Assembly: GCA_025934635.1 (NCBI GenBank)
Contig: JAICWX010000061.1
Span: 1-35,306 of the forward strand
Length of the DNA stretch: 35,306 nucleotides
Source: Streptosporangiaceae bacterium
GTDB lineage: Bacteria > Actinomycetota > Actinomycetes > Streptosporangiales > Streptosporangiaceae
Direction of reading: 5' to 3'
The notes under the pieces were generated by a model. It saw only the letters and a list, made by a program, of their open reading frames with translations, had not been told where the DNA came from and ran no database searches. Of this stretch, positions 1 through 10,177 are shown in pieces. Position 1 is the stretch's first letter. Each line of letters begins with the position of its first letter. The translations under genes and the position numbers were made by a program.

Positions 1-96
1 AATGCTCCACCGATGTCGTGAGCCACGGCCTCCGGACTGCTTTTCTCTCCCATTATCGTGTTCGTATTTCACATCCTGTCTGTAAAGGATTACGGT

Positions 97-393
97 GTGA
101 CGCGGAACCGGCCCCGATACTTGCTTGGTGCCGATCTAGGGTCGCCTTTGCCGAAGGAATGCCGATCACATGCCGAACGATGCCGATCGACCGGGACGCC
201 CGCGGGCGTGTTCGGCGCGGAACTGCGGCGTAAGAGCAGCTACAGCGGCAGCAACGGCGGCGACTGCGTCGAGGTCGGCACCGCTCGCCGAGCCGTAGCG
301 GTCCGCGACAGCAAAGACCCGCAGGGACCGCGGCTGGCTTTCGCCGCGGACGCCTGGACGGCATTCGCCGAGCATGTAAAGGCAGCCGCCTGA
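97..393 (+). CDS. DUF397 domain protein
   Basis: The C-terminal two thirds carry the DUF397 signature: RRKSSYSGSNGGDCVEV, then AVAVRDSKDPQGPRLAF and a closing W-x-A-F segment. DUF397 proteins are small and of unclear biochemistry. In streptomycetes and relatives they usually sit beside an XRE-type helix-turn-helix regulator and include the BldB/WhiJ-associated group; any such regulator would lie left of this window. I prefer the GTG at 97 over the GTG at 58, because AAAGGA at 84-89 lies 7 bases before it and the first GTG has no such site. The resulting protein is about 98 aa. Its N-terminal 40 residues, rich in charged and Cys residues, do not look like the usual very short DUF397 leader, so the true start could be further in. 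The assignment to DUF397 is firm; the start and role are not. Confidence 0.8.
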   Translation: MTRNRPRYLLGADLGSPLPKECRSHAERCRSTGTPAGVFGAELRRKSSYSGSNGGDCVEVGTARRAVAVRDSKDPQGPRLAFAADAWTAFAEHVKAAA

Positions 394-423
394 GCCTGAT
401 CCGTTGGTTGCCGCGGGGCGTTA

Positions 424-1581
424 CTAATCGCCGGTGAGCCACGGCCACAGCCCGCCACCGTGACGCGCTGCCCCCAGCGCGGACCGGCCGAGCTCGGCGA
501 AGCACTCGGCGGCCGGCCCGTCCTCGTCCCGCCAGGACCACAGCCGCGTCGTCGTCAGCCGCAGCTGGTGCTCCTCGGTCGTGCCGATCGCGCCATGGAG
601 CTGGTGCGCGATCGCGGCCACGATCCCCGCGCCTTGGCTGGCCTGCCCCTTAGCCGCGAGAACGGCGGAGACAGCGCCGCCAGCCCCCGCGTCCGACCCG
701 CCCCCGACACCCGGCCCGCCCCCGACGGCGTCCGGCCAGGCGACGACGGCGGCCTGGGTCGCGGCCGTGATCAGCGCGACCTCGCCGGCCATCCGGGCGA
801 TCTCCTGCTGGACGACAGGGAAGCGGGCCAGCGCCCGGCCGAACTGCTCGCGCTCGTTCACGTACGCCACGGTGAGGTCGAGCGCGCGCTGGGCCGCCCC
901 CGCGATCAGCAGCGACCGGAACAGGCGCAGCAGGCACCGCGCGTAGTCCGCCGTCCCCGCCGGGACCGCACGGAACTCGGCCTCCGCGCCCAGCTCCACC
1001 TCATCCCGCGGCTCGCCGGCCAGATTCCGCCCGGCCAGATTCCGCCCGGCCTGAACCCGGGCCGGCCGGCTCGCCACCGCCAGCCATTCGCCGTCTCGGG
1101 CGCTCCGGTCCAGAGCGCCCATATCTAGGGCGCCGCTATCCGGGGCGCCCGTGTCCGGGTCCGTGCCGTCCGGACCGGCGCCGACGGCCACCGTCGTGGT
1201 CCAGCGGCCGTACGGCACCCGTCGCAGCGGGACATCAGGATCGGGCGCGACGGCCAGCGTGAGCGGCCCGGCCGGGATGTCCAGCCCCGCCCGGGCCAGC
1301 ACCATCCCGGTCGCGAGCGTCTCCGTTAGCGGCACCGGCGCGGCCGCCGCTCCCGCCGCTACCGCGATGTCGGCCGCCGCGGCCAGGTCGCCGCCGCTCC
1401 CGCCGGCCTCCTCGGGCGATCCGGCGAGCGTCAGGCCGGTGCTCTCCAGCGCCTGCCACAGCGCCTGCCACGGGGCCGCGTCCCAGCTGTCCCCGGACGC
1501 GGCGGCCACCCGTTCGGTCGTGCAGTGCTCGGTCAGCAGGTCCGCGACGGTGGCGCGCAGCAGCTCTTGCTCGGTGGTCAT
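424..1581 (-). CDS. Acyl-CoA dehydrogenase, smaller subunit (FadE-like)
   Basis: This 385-aa protein is an acyl-CoA dehydrogenase homologue. The C-terminal helical domain is clear: AYVNEREQFGRALARFPVVQ, then AIAHQLHGAIGTTEEHQL near the end, where the Glu in TEEH lies at the position of the catalytic Glu of medium-chain-type enzymes. The middle beta domain is short and contains low-complexity repeats (GRNLAGRNLAG and a Gly-Ala-Leu-Asp run), so it is a divergent member. ATG at 1581-1579 overlaps the stop of the larger dehydrogenase gene by 4 bases (ATGA), implying co-translation. Many actinobacterial FadE pairs form alpha2beta2 heterotetramers in steroid or branched acyl-CoA oxidation; I infer the same architecture here. 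Substrate unknown. There is no thiolase, hydratase or CoA ligase next door to narrow it. Confidence 0.88.
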   Translation of the reverse strand: MTTEQELLRATVADLLTEHCTTERVAAASGDSWDAAPWQALWQALESTGLTLAGSPEEAGGSGGDLAAAADIAVAAGAAAAPVPLTETLATGMVLARAGLDIPAGPLTLAVAPDPDVPLRRVPYGRWTTTVAVGAGPDGTDPDTGAPDSGALDMGALDRSARDGEWLAVASRPARVQAGRNLAGRNLAGEPRDEVELGAEAEFRAVPAGTADYARCLLRLFRSLLIAGAAQRALDLTVAYVNEREQFGRALARFPVVQQEIARMAGEVALITAATQAAVVAWPDAVGGGPGVGGGSDAGAGGAVSAVLAAKGQASQGAGIVAAIAHQLHGAIGTTEEHQLRLTTTRLWSWRDEDGPAAECFAELGRSALGAARHGGGLWPWLTGD

Positions 1582-2780
1582 CGCAGCCCCAGGGCGCGGG
1601 CGATGATGCCGCGCAGGATCTCGTTGGTCCCGCCGCGCAGCGTGAAGCCGGGCGCGTGCAGCACCGCGTGAGCCAGCATCCCGGCGATCCCGCCGTCGTC
1701 CGGATCGGGCTCGGCCGCCGTCAGCATCCGGGCCACGTCGATGATCTCGCTCTCCAGCCGCGTCCCGACGTCCTTGACCAGCGCGGCCGCGATCTCCGGG
1801 GTCTCGCCGCCGGCCAGCGCCCCGGCCACCGCGAGCGACATCTGGCGGCACGCCCACAGCCGCGAGGTAACCTGCCCGAGCGCCTCAGCCGCCCGCGCGT
1901 CGCCGTACTGCCCGCCACTGTGCTGCCCGCCACTGTGCCCCCCGCCGGCCTGGGCCGCGAGCTCGCCGGCCAGCGTGTCCAGCAGCACGAACGTGGACAG
2001 CAGCCGTTCCGGGCCGCTCCGCTCGTAGGCCAGCTCCGAGGTCACCTGGGCCCAGCCGTCGCCGATCGTGCCGACCACCTGCTCGTCGGGCACGAACACC
2101 TCGTCCAGCACCACCTCGTTGAAGTGGTGCTCGCCGGTCATCGAGACGATCGGCCGGATCGTGACGCCCGGCTGGTCCAGCTCGATCAGCAGCTGGCTGA
2201 GGCCGACATGCCGCTGCCGTCCGTCGGGCGGCCCGGTCCGCAGCAGCGCGATGAACGCCCGCGCGCGGTGGGCGCCGCTGGTCCACACCTTCGTGCCGGA
2301 CACCCGCCAGCCGCCGTCGGCCCGGGTGCCCGTGGTCCTGACCGCGGCCAGGTCCGAGCCCGCGTCCGGCTCGGACAGCCCGATGGCGAAGTAGCACTCG
2401 CCCCGGGCGATGGACGGCAGGTACCGGCGCTTGAGCGTCTCGTTGCCGTACCGCAGCAGGTTCGGCACGATCTGCCGGTCCGAGACCCAGTGCGCCGCCA
2501 CCGGAGCCCCGGCCGCCAGCACCTCTTCCACCACGACGTAGCGTTCCAGCGGCGAGCGGCCCGGGCCGCCGTACTCCGGCGGTACCGTCATGCCGACCCA
2601 GCCGCGGGCAGCCAGCCGCTGGCTGAACCCTTCGTCCCAGCCGGACAGCCAGGCATCGCAGGCGGGAGCGAAGCGCCCCGCCTCCCGCTCCCCGGCCAGG
2701 AAAGCACGGACCTCCGCCCGCAGTTCCCCGGTCGCGGCGGGCAGCGGCCGGGCCGGCGGGAGGAGCGCGCCGCTCCGCAT
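1578..2780 (-). CDS. Acyl-CoA dehydrogenase, larger subunit (FadE-like)
   Basis: FAD-dependent alpha,beta-oxidation of an acyl-CoA. The 400-aa protein has the family order: an N-terminal helical domain ending in GWVGMTVPPEYGGPG; the flavin/substrate segment CYFAIGLSEPDAGSDLA; SGTKVWTSGAHRA; FNEVVLDEVFVPDEQVVG; the helix AYERSGPERLLSTF; and the C-terminal GGTNEILRGIIARALGLR. The ATG at 2780 is chosen over an ATG 33 bases upstream because GGAGGGGAGG sits 6 bases before it. The stop overlaps the start of the smaller dehydrogenase. The gene is divergent from the GNAT-like gene, with about 110 bases between starts. A Gly/His/Gln repeat (GGGHSGGQHSGGQ) lies in the C-terminal domain and is probably a surface-loop expansion. 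Physiological substrate unresolved. Confidence 0.92.
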   Translation of the reverse strand: MRSGALLPPARPLPAATGELRAEVRAFLAGEREAGRFAPACDAWLSGWDEGFSQRLAARGWVGMTVPPEYGGPGRSPLERYVVVEEVLAAGAPVAAHWVSDRQIVPNLLRYGNETLKRRYLPSIARGECYFAIGLSEPDAGSDLAAVRTTGTRADGGWRVSGTKVWTSGAHRARAFIALLRTGPPDGRQRHVGLSQLLIELDQPGVTIRPIVSMTGEHHFNEVVLDEVFVPDEQVVGTIGDGWAQVTSELAYERSGPERLLSTFVLLDTLAGELAAQAGGGHSGGQHSGGQYGDARAAEALGQVTSRLWACRQMSLAVAGALAGGETPEIAAALVKDVGTRLESEIIDVARMLTAAEPDPDDGGIAGMLAHAVLHAPGFTLRGGTNEILRGIIARALGLR

Positions 2781-2898
2781 GGTCCGCCTCCCCTCCGCTC
2801 CTGGCGGCGACATTTTCGCGTCCCCATTGTGTCAGAGGCGGTCCGGCGCCCTCTTGCGCATGCGGGCCGGCCGGAGCACGCTGGGGCGAGTGAGCGGC

Positions 2899-3615
2899 AT
2901 GTGGATCCTGCTCGACTACGACCAGCCCGGGTTAAGCCCACCTGCTACCCGGGGCTCGCGGCGGTGGCTGCCGCAGCACGCGTGGCTCGACGGCACCACG
3001 CTTGTCGTCGAGCGTGGTAACGCCGCGCGCCGGTGCGATCTCGCCACCGTCTGCGACGTGACGCTCCGGGCGGCCCGCCTCGACGGGTTTCTCGTGCTGC
3101 GCGCCCACGCGGGCGGAGACAAGAACCCGTCGGTCCAGCTGGCGATCCAGTACCGGCGGCGGCAGCACCTGCTCATCAGCCCGGCCGGGCTGAGGCTGCT
3201 GGCGGAGCCCCTCCTCGGCACGGCGAACACCCCGGATTACGTCGCCGCGTACACCGAGCGCTGGCTGCCCCGGCTGCGGGCCCGGTACCAGCCGCCGTCG
3301 GGACCGCCGCAGACGGAGGAGGAGCACCGCCTCGACGCGATGTTCCACCCCGAGCGCCGGCTGCGGCCCGAACTGGCGCCGCACCCGGCCCACGTGCACA
3401 TCAACCAGCTCGCCGGCTACCGCCGGGCGGGCCACGGGCGGGAGCTGATGAGCACGTTCCTGGCTTCGGTGGCGGCCGCCGGGGCGGCGTCGTGCCGTCT
3501 CGGTGTCGACGTAGCGAACGTGGACGCCACGCGCTTCTACGCCCGGGTCGGCTGGCGTCCCATCGAGGTCCCCGGCGTGGCGCCCGGGACCTACCTCGTT
3601 CATCCAGCCGGCTAG
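2899..3615 (+). CDS. PH-like N-terminal domain plus partial GNAT acetyltransferase domain
   Basis: The 238-aa product looks like two parts. Residues about 20-110 are an alternating beta-rich stretch (WLDGTTLVVERG, DGFLVLRAHAGG, VQLAIQYRRRQHLLISP) resembling bacterial PH-like domains of membrane proteins, but with no transmembrane helix. Residues about 163-230 match the second half of a GNAT fold: HPAHVHINQLAGYRRAGHGR, with the acetyl-CoA loop R-R-A-G-H-G, followed by DVANVDATRFYARVGWRPIE. The first GNAT strands are not recognisable between the parts. ATG 2899 is used; an in-frame GTG at 2890 is also possible, and the GGGGCGAG at about 2883-2890 fits the ATG better. Acetyl-CoA binding is likely; substrate unknown. 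The domain reading of the first half is tentative. Confidence 0.7.
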   Translation: MWILLDYDQPGLSPPATRGSRRWLPQHAWLDGTTLVVERGNAARRCDLATVCDVTLRAARLDGFLVLRAHAGGDKNPSVQLAIQYRRRQHLLISPAGLRLLAEPLLGTANTPDYVAAYTERWLPRLRARYQPPSGPPQTEEEHRLDAMFHPERRLRPELAPHPAHVHINQLAGYRRAGHGRELMSTFLASVAAAGAASCRLGVDVANVDATRFYARVGWRPIEVPGVAPGTYLVHPAG

Positions 3616-3682
3616 CGCGCGGATCACCTAGGCACCGTCCGTCACCCTGAATACCGCCCGGTCCGGCCTCGTTCACGAACCG

Positions 3683-3711
3683 TTGTCCGGAAAGTCACCC
3701 CTGGTTAGAAC
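3683..3711 (+). promoter_or_regulatory. Candidate housekeeping promoter for the GH15 gene
   Basis: TTGTCC at 3683-3688 and TAGAAC at 3706-3711 are separated by exactly 17 bases, a reasonable match to a primary-sigma promoter. It lies about 90 bases before the proposed start of the GH15 gene, in the only non-coding gap ahead of it. No experimental support. Confidence 0.4.
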
Positions 3712-3801
3712 GCTTTTCACCGCCCTACCATGTGGCGTAGGCCCCGGACGTTTCTCCGCCGCCCCAGTTCACCGGTCCGGGTGAAACGAGAGGTGATCGC
3801 A

Positions 3802-5762
<1,961 letters not shown>

Positions 5763-5766
<4 letters not shown>

Positions 5767-7199
5767 CCAGGCGGCGGAGCCGCCTGCGACGGCGCGGGCT
5801 CGTCGAAGTAGCCCGGCATCCACCGGAGCACCTCGGCCCGGAACTCGCCCTCGCACTCGAGCTGGCACAGCACCCCGATGCCGGCCGTGGACACCCGGTG
5901 GATGAGCACGTAGGACGGCGGCAGGTTGAACTGCCGGGTGATGTTGCTGGCCCGCAGGTCGGTGACCCGGCTGGCCTCCTCGCGCATCCACTCGCGGCTG
6001 AACTTGAAGCAGTCCACCTTGGACGGCTCGGCCAGCGGCGCCAGGAACGCGCGCAGCGCGTCCAGGTCGACGGCGACCCCGGGCCGCAGGAACCCGTGCT
6101 CACGCAGCTCCTGCTCGACCGCGGAAATGTCCGCGTCGTCCTCATGCATGATCCGCAGCAGCCGCCCGAAAAACGGCGGCAGCCCGCCCGGCAGCCGGTC
6201 CACCGCGCCGAAGTCCAGCACCCCCAGGCGGCCGTCGTCGAGCAGCCGGAAGTTCCCCGGGTGCGGGTCCGCGTGCAGCAGCCCGGCCCGCGAAGGACCA
6301 GAAAACAGGAACCGAACGAGCAGGATGCCCACCCGGTCCCGCTCCTCCTTGCTGCCGTCGCTAATCACCTTCGACAGCGGCGTCCCGTCCATCCACTCCG
6401 AGACCAGCACCTGGTCGGTGCCCAGCACCACGTCCGGCACGTAGATGTCCGGATCGCCGGCGTAGGCATCGGCGAACATCTGCTGGGACATCGCCTCGAG
6501 CTCGTAGTTGAGCTCCTCGGCGACCCGGTCCTTCAGCTCCTCGAGCAGCGGCTTGACGTCAAGCCCGGGCATCAGCAGGCCGAACAGCCGCCCGGCCCGG
6601 GCCAGCTGGTTGAAGTCGCCGATCAGCGCGCGGCCCGCGCCCGGGTACTGGATCTTCACCGCGACCCGGCGGCCGTCCTTCCAGATCGCCTCGTGCACCT
6701 GGCCGATGGACGCGGCGGCCGCGGGCGTGTCGCTGAACTCGGTGAAGTTGTCCCGCCAGTCCTCGCCCAGCTCGCTGGCCAGCACCTGGTGCACCGTGCG
6801 GGCGGGCAGCGGCGGCGCCGATTCCTGCAGCTTGGTCAGCGTGGCCCGGTACGGGCCCGCGAGCTCGGGCGGCAGCGCCGCCTCGAAGATCGACAGCGCC
6901 TGGCCGAGCTTCATGGCGCCGCCCTTGAGCTCGCCCAGGACGCGGAAGATCTGGTCGGCGGTGCGCTGCTGGATCTCCTGCGCGACGAGCTCGGCGGACC
7001 GGCCGCCGATCCGCTTGCCGACCCCCAGGGCCGTGCGGCCCGCCAGCCCGAGCGGCAGCCTGGCGATCTTGGCCGCCCTCGTCACCGGGTTCTGCGGCAC
7101 GTTTCTCGCCGACCGGGCCGCGGGCTCTGGCGGCCCGTCCTTAGCCGCCCTGGTCACCGGGTCCTGGGGCGCGTCGCTCACCCTTCCATTGTCCCGCAT
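5763..7199 (-). CDS. UbiB/AarF/ABC1 family kinase-like protein
   Basis: Atypical protein-kinase-like ATPase family. The diagnostic motifs are present in order: KGGAMKLGQALS (KxGQ), the alanine-rich nucleotide loop AAAASIGQVHEA, VAVKIQYPG with the Lys, ELNYELEAM, HADPHPGNF, and VLDFGAV. Family members support quinone or lipid metabolism at membranes; in actinobacteria their role is poorly defined. The N-terminus contains a short duplicated segment (PQDPVTRAAK and PQNPVTRAAK, about 24 residues apart), likely disordered. Start is uncertain: ATG 7199 has no clear ribosome site, and GTG 7181 has GGAAGG directly abutting it. Nothing in the neighbourhood points to ubiquinone or menaquinone synthesis. 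Confidence 0.9.
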
Positions 7200-7240
7200 C
7201 GCCCGGAGCGACCGAACCGGGCAGGCGTAGGTTTATCACC

Positions 7241-8383
7241 ATGCGCACCGAAGTCTGTGACCGCCTCGGGATCGAGTTCCCGATCTTCGCCTTCAGCCAC
7301 TGCCGCGACGTCGTGGCGGCCGTCACCAACGCCGGCGGCTTCGGGGTCCTGGGCGCGACCGGCCACCGCCCGCGCACGCTCGAAATCGACCTCGCCTGGA
7401 TCGACGAGCAGGTCAAGGGCAAGCCGTACGGCGTGGACCTGCTCCTCCCGGCGAAGTACGACAAGGCGGCGGCCCAGTCCCGCCCCGCCGAACCCGGCGC
7501 AACCGAGCCAGCGAAAACAGAGCGCTTCCCGGCCGGGTACCAGGCCTTCCTCGACGACCTCCTGGCCCGCTACGGCGTCCCCGAGCTCCCCGACGGCATC
7601 ACCGCCACCGCGGGCTCGATCAGCGTCTCCCCGCAGGCCGCCGAGCACCTGCTCGACGTGGCCTTCAGCCACCCGATCGGCCTGGTGGCCAGCGCCCTCG
7701 GACCGCCGCCGGCCGAACTGGTCAGCCGCGCCCACGACCGTGACGTGGTGGTCGCCGCGCTGGTCGGCACGGCCGAGCACGCCCGCCGCCAGCAGGCCGC
7801 CGGGGTCGACCTCATCGTCGCCCAGGGCACCGAAGCCGGCGGCCACACCGGCACCATCTCCACCATGGTGCTCGTGCCCGAGGTCGTCCGGGCCGTCGCG
7901 CCGACGCCGGTGCTGGCCGCGGGCGGGATCGTGACCGGCGCCCAGATGGCGGCGGCGATGGCCCTGGGCGCCCAGGGCGTGTGGTGCGGCTCGGTCTGGC
8001 TCACCACCGAGGAAGCGGAAACCGACCCGTCGGTCAAGCAGAAGATGCTCGCCGCCTCCGCGGCCGACACGGTCCGGTCCCGGTCGCTGACCGGCAAGCC
8101 GGCCCGGATGCTGCGCAGCGCGTGGACCGACGAATGGGAAGGCGACCAGGCCCCGGCCGCGCTGCCGATGCCGCTGCAGACCATGCTCACCGCCCCTGCC
8201 CAGCAGCGCATCAACCGGAACGCGGCTCACGAGGGCAGCGGCGCCCGCGACCTCGCCACCTATTTCGTCGGCCAGGGCGTCGGGCTGATGGACCGGGTCC
8301 GCCCGGCCCGCCAGGTCGTCGAGCAGATGGTCACCGACTACCTGGCCGTCGCCGAGCGCTTCGCCGCCCAGCTCCAGGACTGA
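7241..8383 (+). CDS. Nitronate monooxygenase-like FMN enzyme (NPD/2-nitropropane dioxygenase family)
   Basis: TIM-barrel flavoprotein of 380 aa. Recognisable parts: an N-terminal IEFPIFAFSHCRDVVAAVTN with AGGFGVLGATG; the active-site segment GVDLIVAQGTEAGGHTGT; VPVLAAGGIVTGAQMAAAM with the phosphate-binding GGI; and ALGAQGVWCGSVWL. Family members oxidise nitronates or related acidic-carbon compounds with FMN; several actinobacterial relatives have other, unknown substrates. It starts 41 bases from the divergent UbiB-like gene, so the two probably share a promoter region. Its last 46 bases overlap the tail of the convergent ThiF-like gene. An insertion rich in Ala/Pro/Glu around residues 75-95 seems lineage-specific. 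Confidence 0.88.
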   Translation: MRTEVCDRLGIEFPIFAFSHCRDVVAAVTNAGGFGVLGATGHRPRTLEIDLAWIDEQVKGKPYGVDLLLPAKYDKAAAQSRPAEPGATEPAKTERFPAGYQAFLDDLLARYGVPELPDGITATAGSISVSPQAAEHLLDVAFSHPIGLVASALGPPPAELVSRAHDRDVVVAALVGTAEHARRQQAAGVDLIVAQGTEAGGHTGTISTMVLVPEVVRAVAPTPVLAAGGIVTGAQMAAAMALGAQGVWCGSVWLTTEEAETDPSVKQKMLAASAADTVRSRSLTGKPARMLRSAWTDEWEGDQAPAALPMPLQTMLTAPAQQRINRNAAHEGSGARDLATYFVGQGVGLMDRVRPARQVVEQMVTDYLAVAERFAAQLQD

Positions 8384-9429
8384 CGCCCCGGCCGCAGCAA
8401 TAACCGGCCGGCGCCGCAGTCGCAGGCCGGGTGCGGCGGCCAGGTCCGGCGGCGCCACTGCCAGTCCGGCAGCACCAGCTCGAGCGTGCCGTCCGCGGTC
8501 ACCGGCACCGCCCGCGGCCGGTCGAGGTAGGCCAGCGCCTGCGCGGCGGCCAGGGTCGCCGTCATGGCGGCGAGCACGGTGTCGCAGGCCTGCGGCCCGG
8601 GCCGGGCGAAGGTGGCCTGGGCCAAGATCTTCGGCCACCGCGGATCGGCCTCGGCCTTGCGCAGGTCCACGCACTGCAGGCAGGCCGAGTGTCCCGGCCG
8701 CACCAGCGGTCCCACCACCCCGATCGCCTCCCCGGTGCGCAGCGCCAGGTGCGGCACCCGGTCCCGGATCAGCTGCCCGGTCAGCCCGGGCAGCGTCAGC
8801 CCGGTCAGGATCACCAGGTCCGGCACGGCCCCGTCGTCCACGGTGGAAACCTCGGGCGCGGCGCGGGCAATGGCCCGGGCCGCGCCCGACTCCCGGGGCA
8901 CGCCCAGGTCGGCCAGGATCAGCCCGGCCGGCGCGAGATCGGCGGGCGCCGCCGGCTCCGGGTCGGTGCAGCTGACGTGGCCGACCCCGGAGGCGGCCAG
9001 GAAGCTGGCCACGCACGCGCCGGTCCGGCCCGCGCCGTACACCCGGACGTAGGCGGCCCGCCGCCGGGCCAGCATCCGCGCCCCGCCGTCCCCCTCCGCG
9101 TAGGCCAGCGCGGCGGTGGCCAGCTCCGGCGCCAGCCGGGCGCGCAGCGGCGCGGGCAGCGCGGCGTGCGTCCGGGCCGGGAAGTCGTCCAGCACCCCGG
9201 CCGCGGCCAGCACCGCGAGCACCCGCTCGGCCGCCGCGGCCGGCACGCCGTAGCCCGGCGCGGCCGCGATCACCGCGTCCCGGTCCCGGCTCCCGTCCAG
9301 CAGGGCGAGCACGGCCGCCGTCTGCCCGAGCCCGGCCACCGCCACCGCCCGCCGCGGATCCACCCCGAACTGGAGCGTGTCACGGTCCCGCCACACCGGC
9401 AGCAGTCCCGCCTTCAATGCTGGCCTCAC
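8338..9429 (-). CDS. Stand-alone ThiF/E1-like protein resembling TOMM cyclodehydratase E1 component
   Basis: About 363 aa. Residues about 20-85 look like a small winged-helix region (LLDGSRDRDAVIAA). The Rossmann-like E1 core carries VRVYGAGRTGACVASFLAAS, but the usual Asp-x-Asp and Asn-Arg-Gln region of active E1 enzymes is weak. The segment GPLVRPGHSACLQCVDLRKA followed by WPKILAQ is typical of E1-like partners of YcaO cyclodehydratases. CxxC (CLQC) and CxC (CDC) pairs probably bind zinc. No YcaO, precursor peptide or oxidase gene is nearby, so a RiPP role is not supported locally. Start is uncertain: GTG 9429 or TTG 9417. It follows the DUF1275 gene by about 30 bases and is probably the last gene of the long minus-strand operon. 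Confidence 0.75.
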   Translation of the reverse strand: MRPALKAGLLPVWRDRDTLQFGVDPRRAVAVAGLGQTAAVLALLDGSRDRDAVIAAAPGYGVPAAAAERVLAVLAAAGVLDDFPARTHAALPAPLRARLAPELATAALAYAEGDGGARMLARRRAAYVRVYGAGRTGACVASFLAASGVGHVSCTDPEPAAPADLAPAGLILADLGVPRESGAARAIARAAPEVSTVDDGAVPDLVILTGLTLPGLTGQLIRDRVPHLALRTGEAIGVVGPLVRPGHSACLQCVDLRKAEADPRWPKILAQATFARPGPQACDTVLAAMTATLAAAQALAYLDRPRAVPVTADGTLELVLPDWQWRRRTWPPHPACDCGAGRLLLRPGRQSWSWAAKRSATAR

Positions 9430-9458
9430 GTCTGCATGCTGACACCGGCCTGTGACAT

Positions 9459-10175
9459 TTAGTCGCCGTCGCGCACCGCGAACCGGGACAGCGCCACCGC
9501 GGTGATCATCGCGACCAGCGCCAGGACCGGGACCACCCGGGCCGCGTTCGCCACCAGCAGCCCGCTCAGCCCGGCGCCGACCGCCAGCGCGATCAGCGCG
9601 CTGAGCCGCCGGGTGGCCCCGGAGGGGTCCCCGCCGGGCCTCGCCACCTGGCTGACCAGCCAGGTCAGCGTCCCGGTGAGGAACGTGGTGGAGAAGTTGC
9701 TGAACCCCATCTCGTTGACCGCCGCCGACTGCATGCCCATGGCCGCCGCCGTCACCGCCAGCAGGACGAACTGCACCCACCCGAGCGGCCGGGCCCCGGT
9801 GACCTCCCACCCGGCCGCGGCCCCGGCCAGCAGGACCAGCTCGGCGAACAGCGCCCAGCTCACGTACCCCGGCAGCACCCGGGCCCGATCCGCGGGCGCC
9901 CCCGCCGGCGCAGCGCGCTCACTGCGCACCTTGGCGCCGTGCAGCACCCAGGAAGCCACCGCCACCCCGGCGACGTACCCGCCGATCGCGACCGTGGTGT
10001 GCGTCGCCAGCGACACCGAACGCTCGGCCGCGGACAGCCCCCAGAACACGATGTTGCCGGTCATGACGCTGGTGAAGACGCCGCCGAGCCGGGTGAAGGC
10101 GCCCACGTCGGTCGCGCCGGACCCGAAGGTGAGCGCGATCGCGATCAGCGTCAGGACCTGGTCCCTTGATTTCAC
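9459..10175 (-). CDS. DUF1275 (YoaK-like) multi-pass membrane protein
   Basis: 238 aa with about six hydrophobic helices. Family features are FGSGATDVGAFTRLGGVFTS followed by VMTGNIVFWG near the N-terminus, and MGMQSAAVNEMGFSNFSTTF with TGTLTWLVSQ in the second half, forming an internal pseudo-repeat. DUF1275 proteins have no firmly established function; transport has been suggested for some relatives. GTG at 10175 is chosen because it follows the upstream stop codon by two bases, while the longer frame would start inside the preceding gene. It belongs to the MoxR/VWA operon by position, but it may simply be read through rather than be a functional partner. Confidence 0.88.
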   Translation of the reverse strand: MKSRDQVLTLIAIALTFGSGATDVGAFTRLGGVFTSVMTGNIVFWGLSAAERSVSLATHTTVAIGGYVAGVAVASWVLHGAKVRSERAAPAGAPADRARVLPGYVSWALFAELVLLAGAAAGWEVTGARPLGWVQFVLLAVTAAAMGMQSAAVNEMGFSNFSTTFLTGTLTWLVSQVARPGGDPSGATRRLSALIALAVGAGLSGLLVANAARVVPVLALVAMITAVALSRFAVRDGD

Positions 10176-10177
10176 AC

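Noticed and set aside
7178..9016. 612-codon frame antisense to the nitronate monooxygenase and across the ThiF-like gene
   Set aside because: It runs through two genes with clear motifs and has no recognisable domain or ribosome site.
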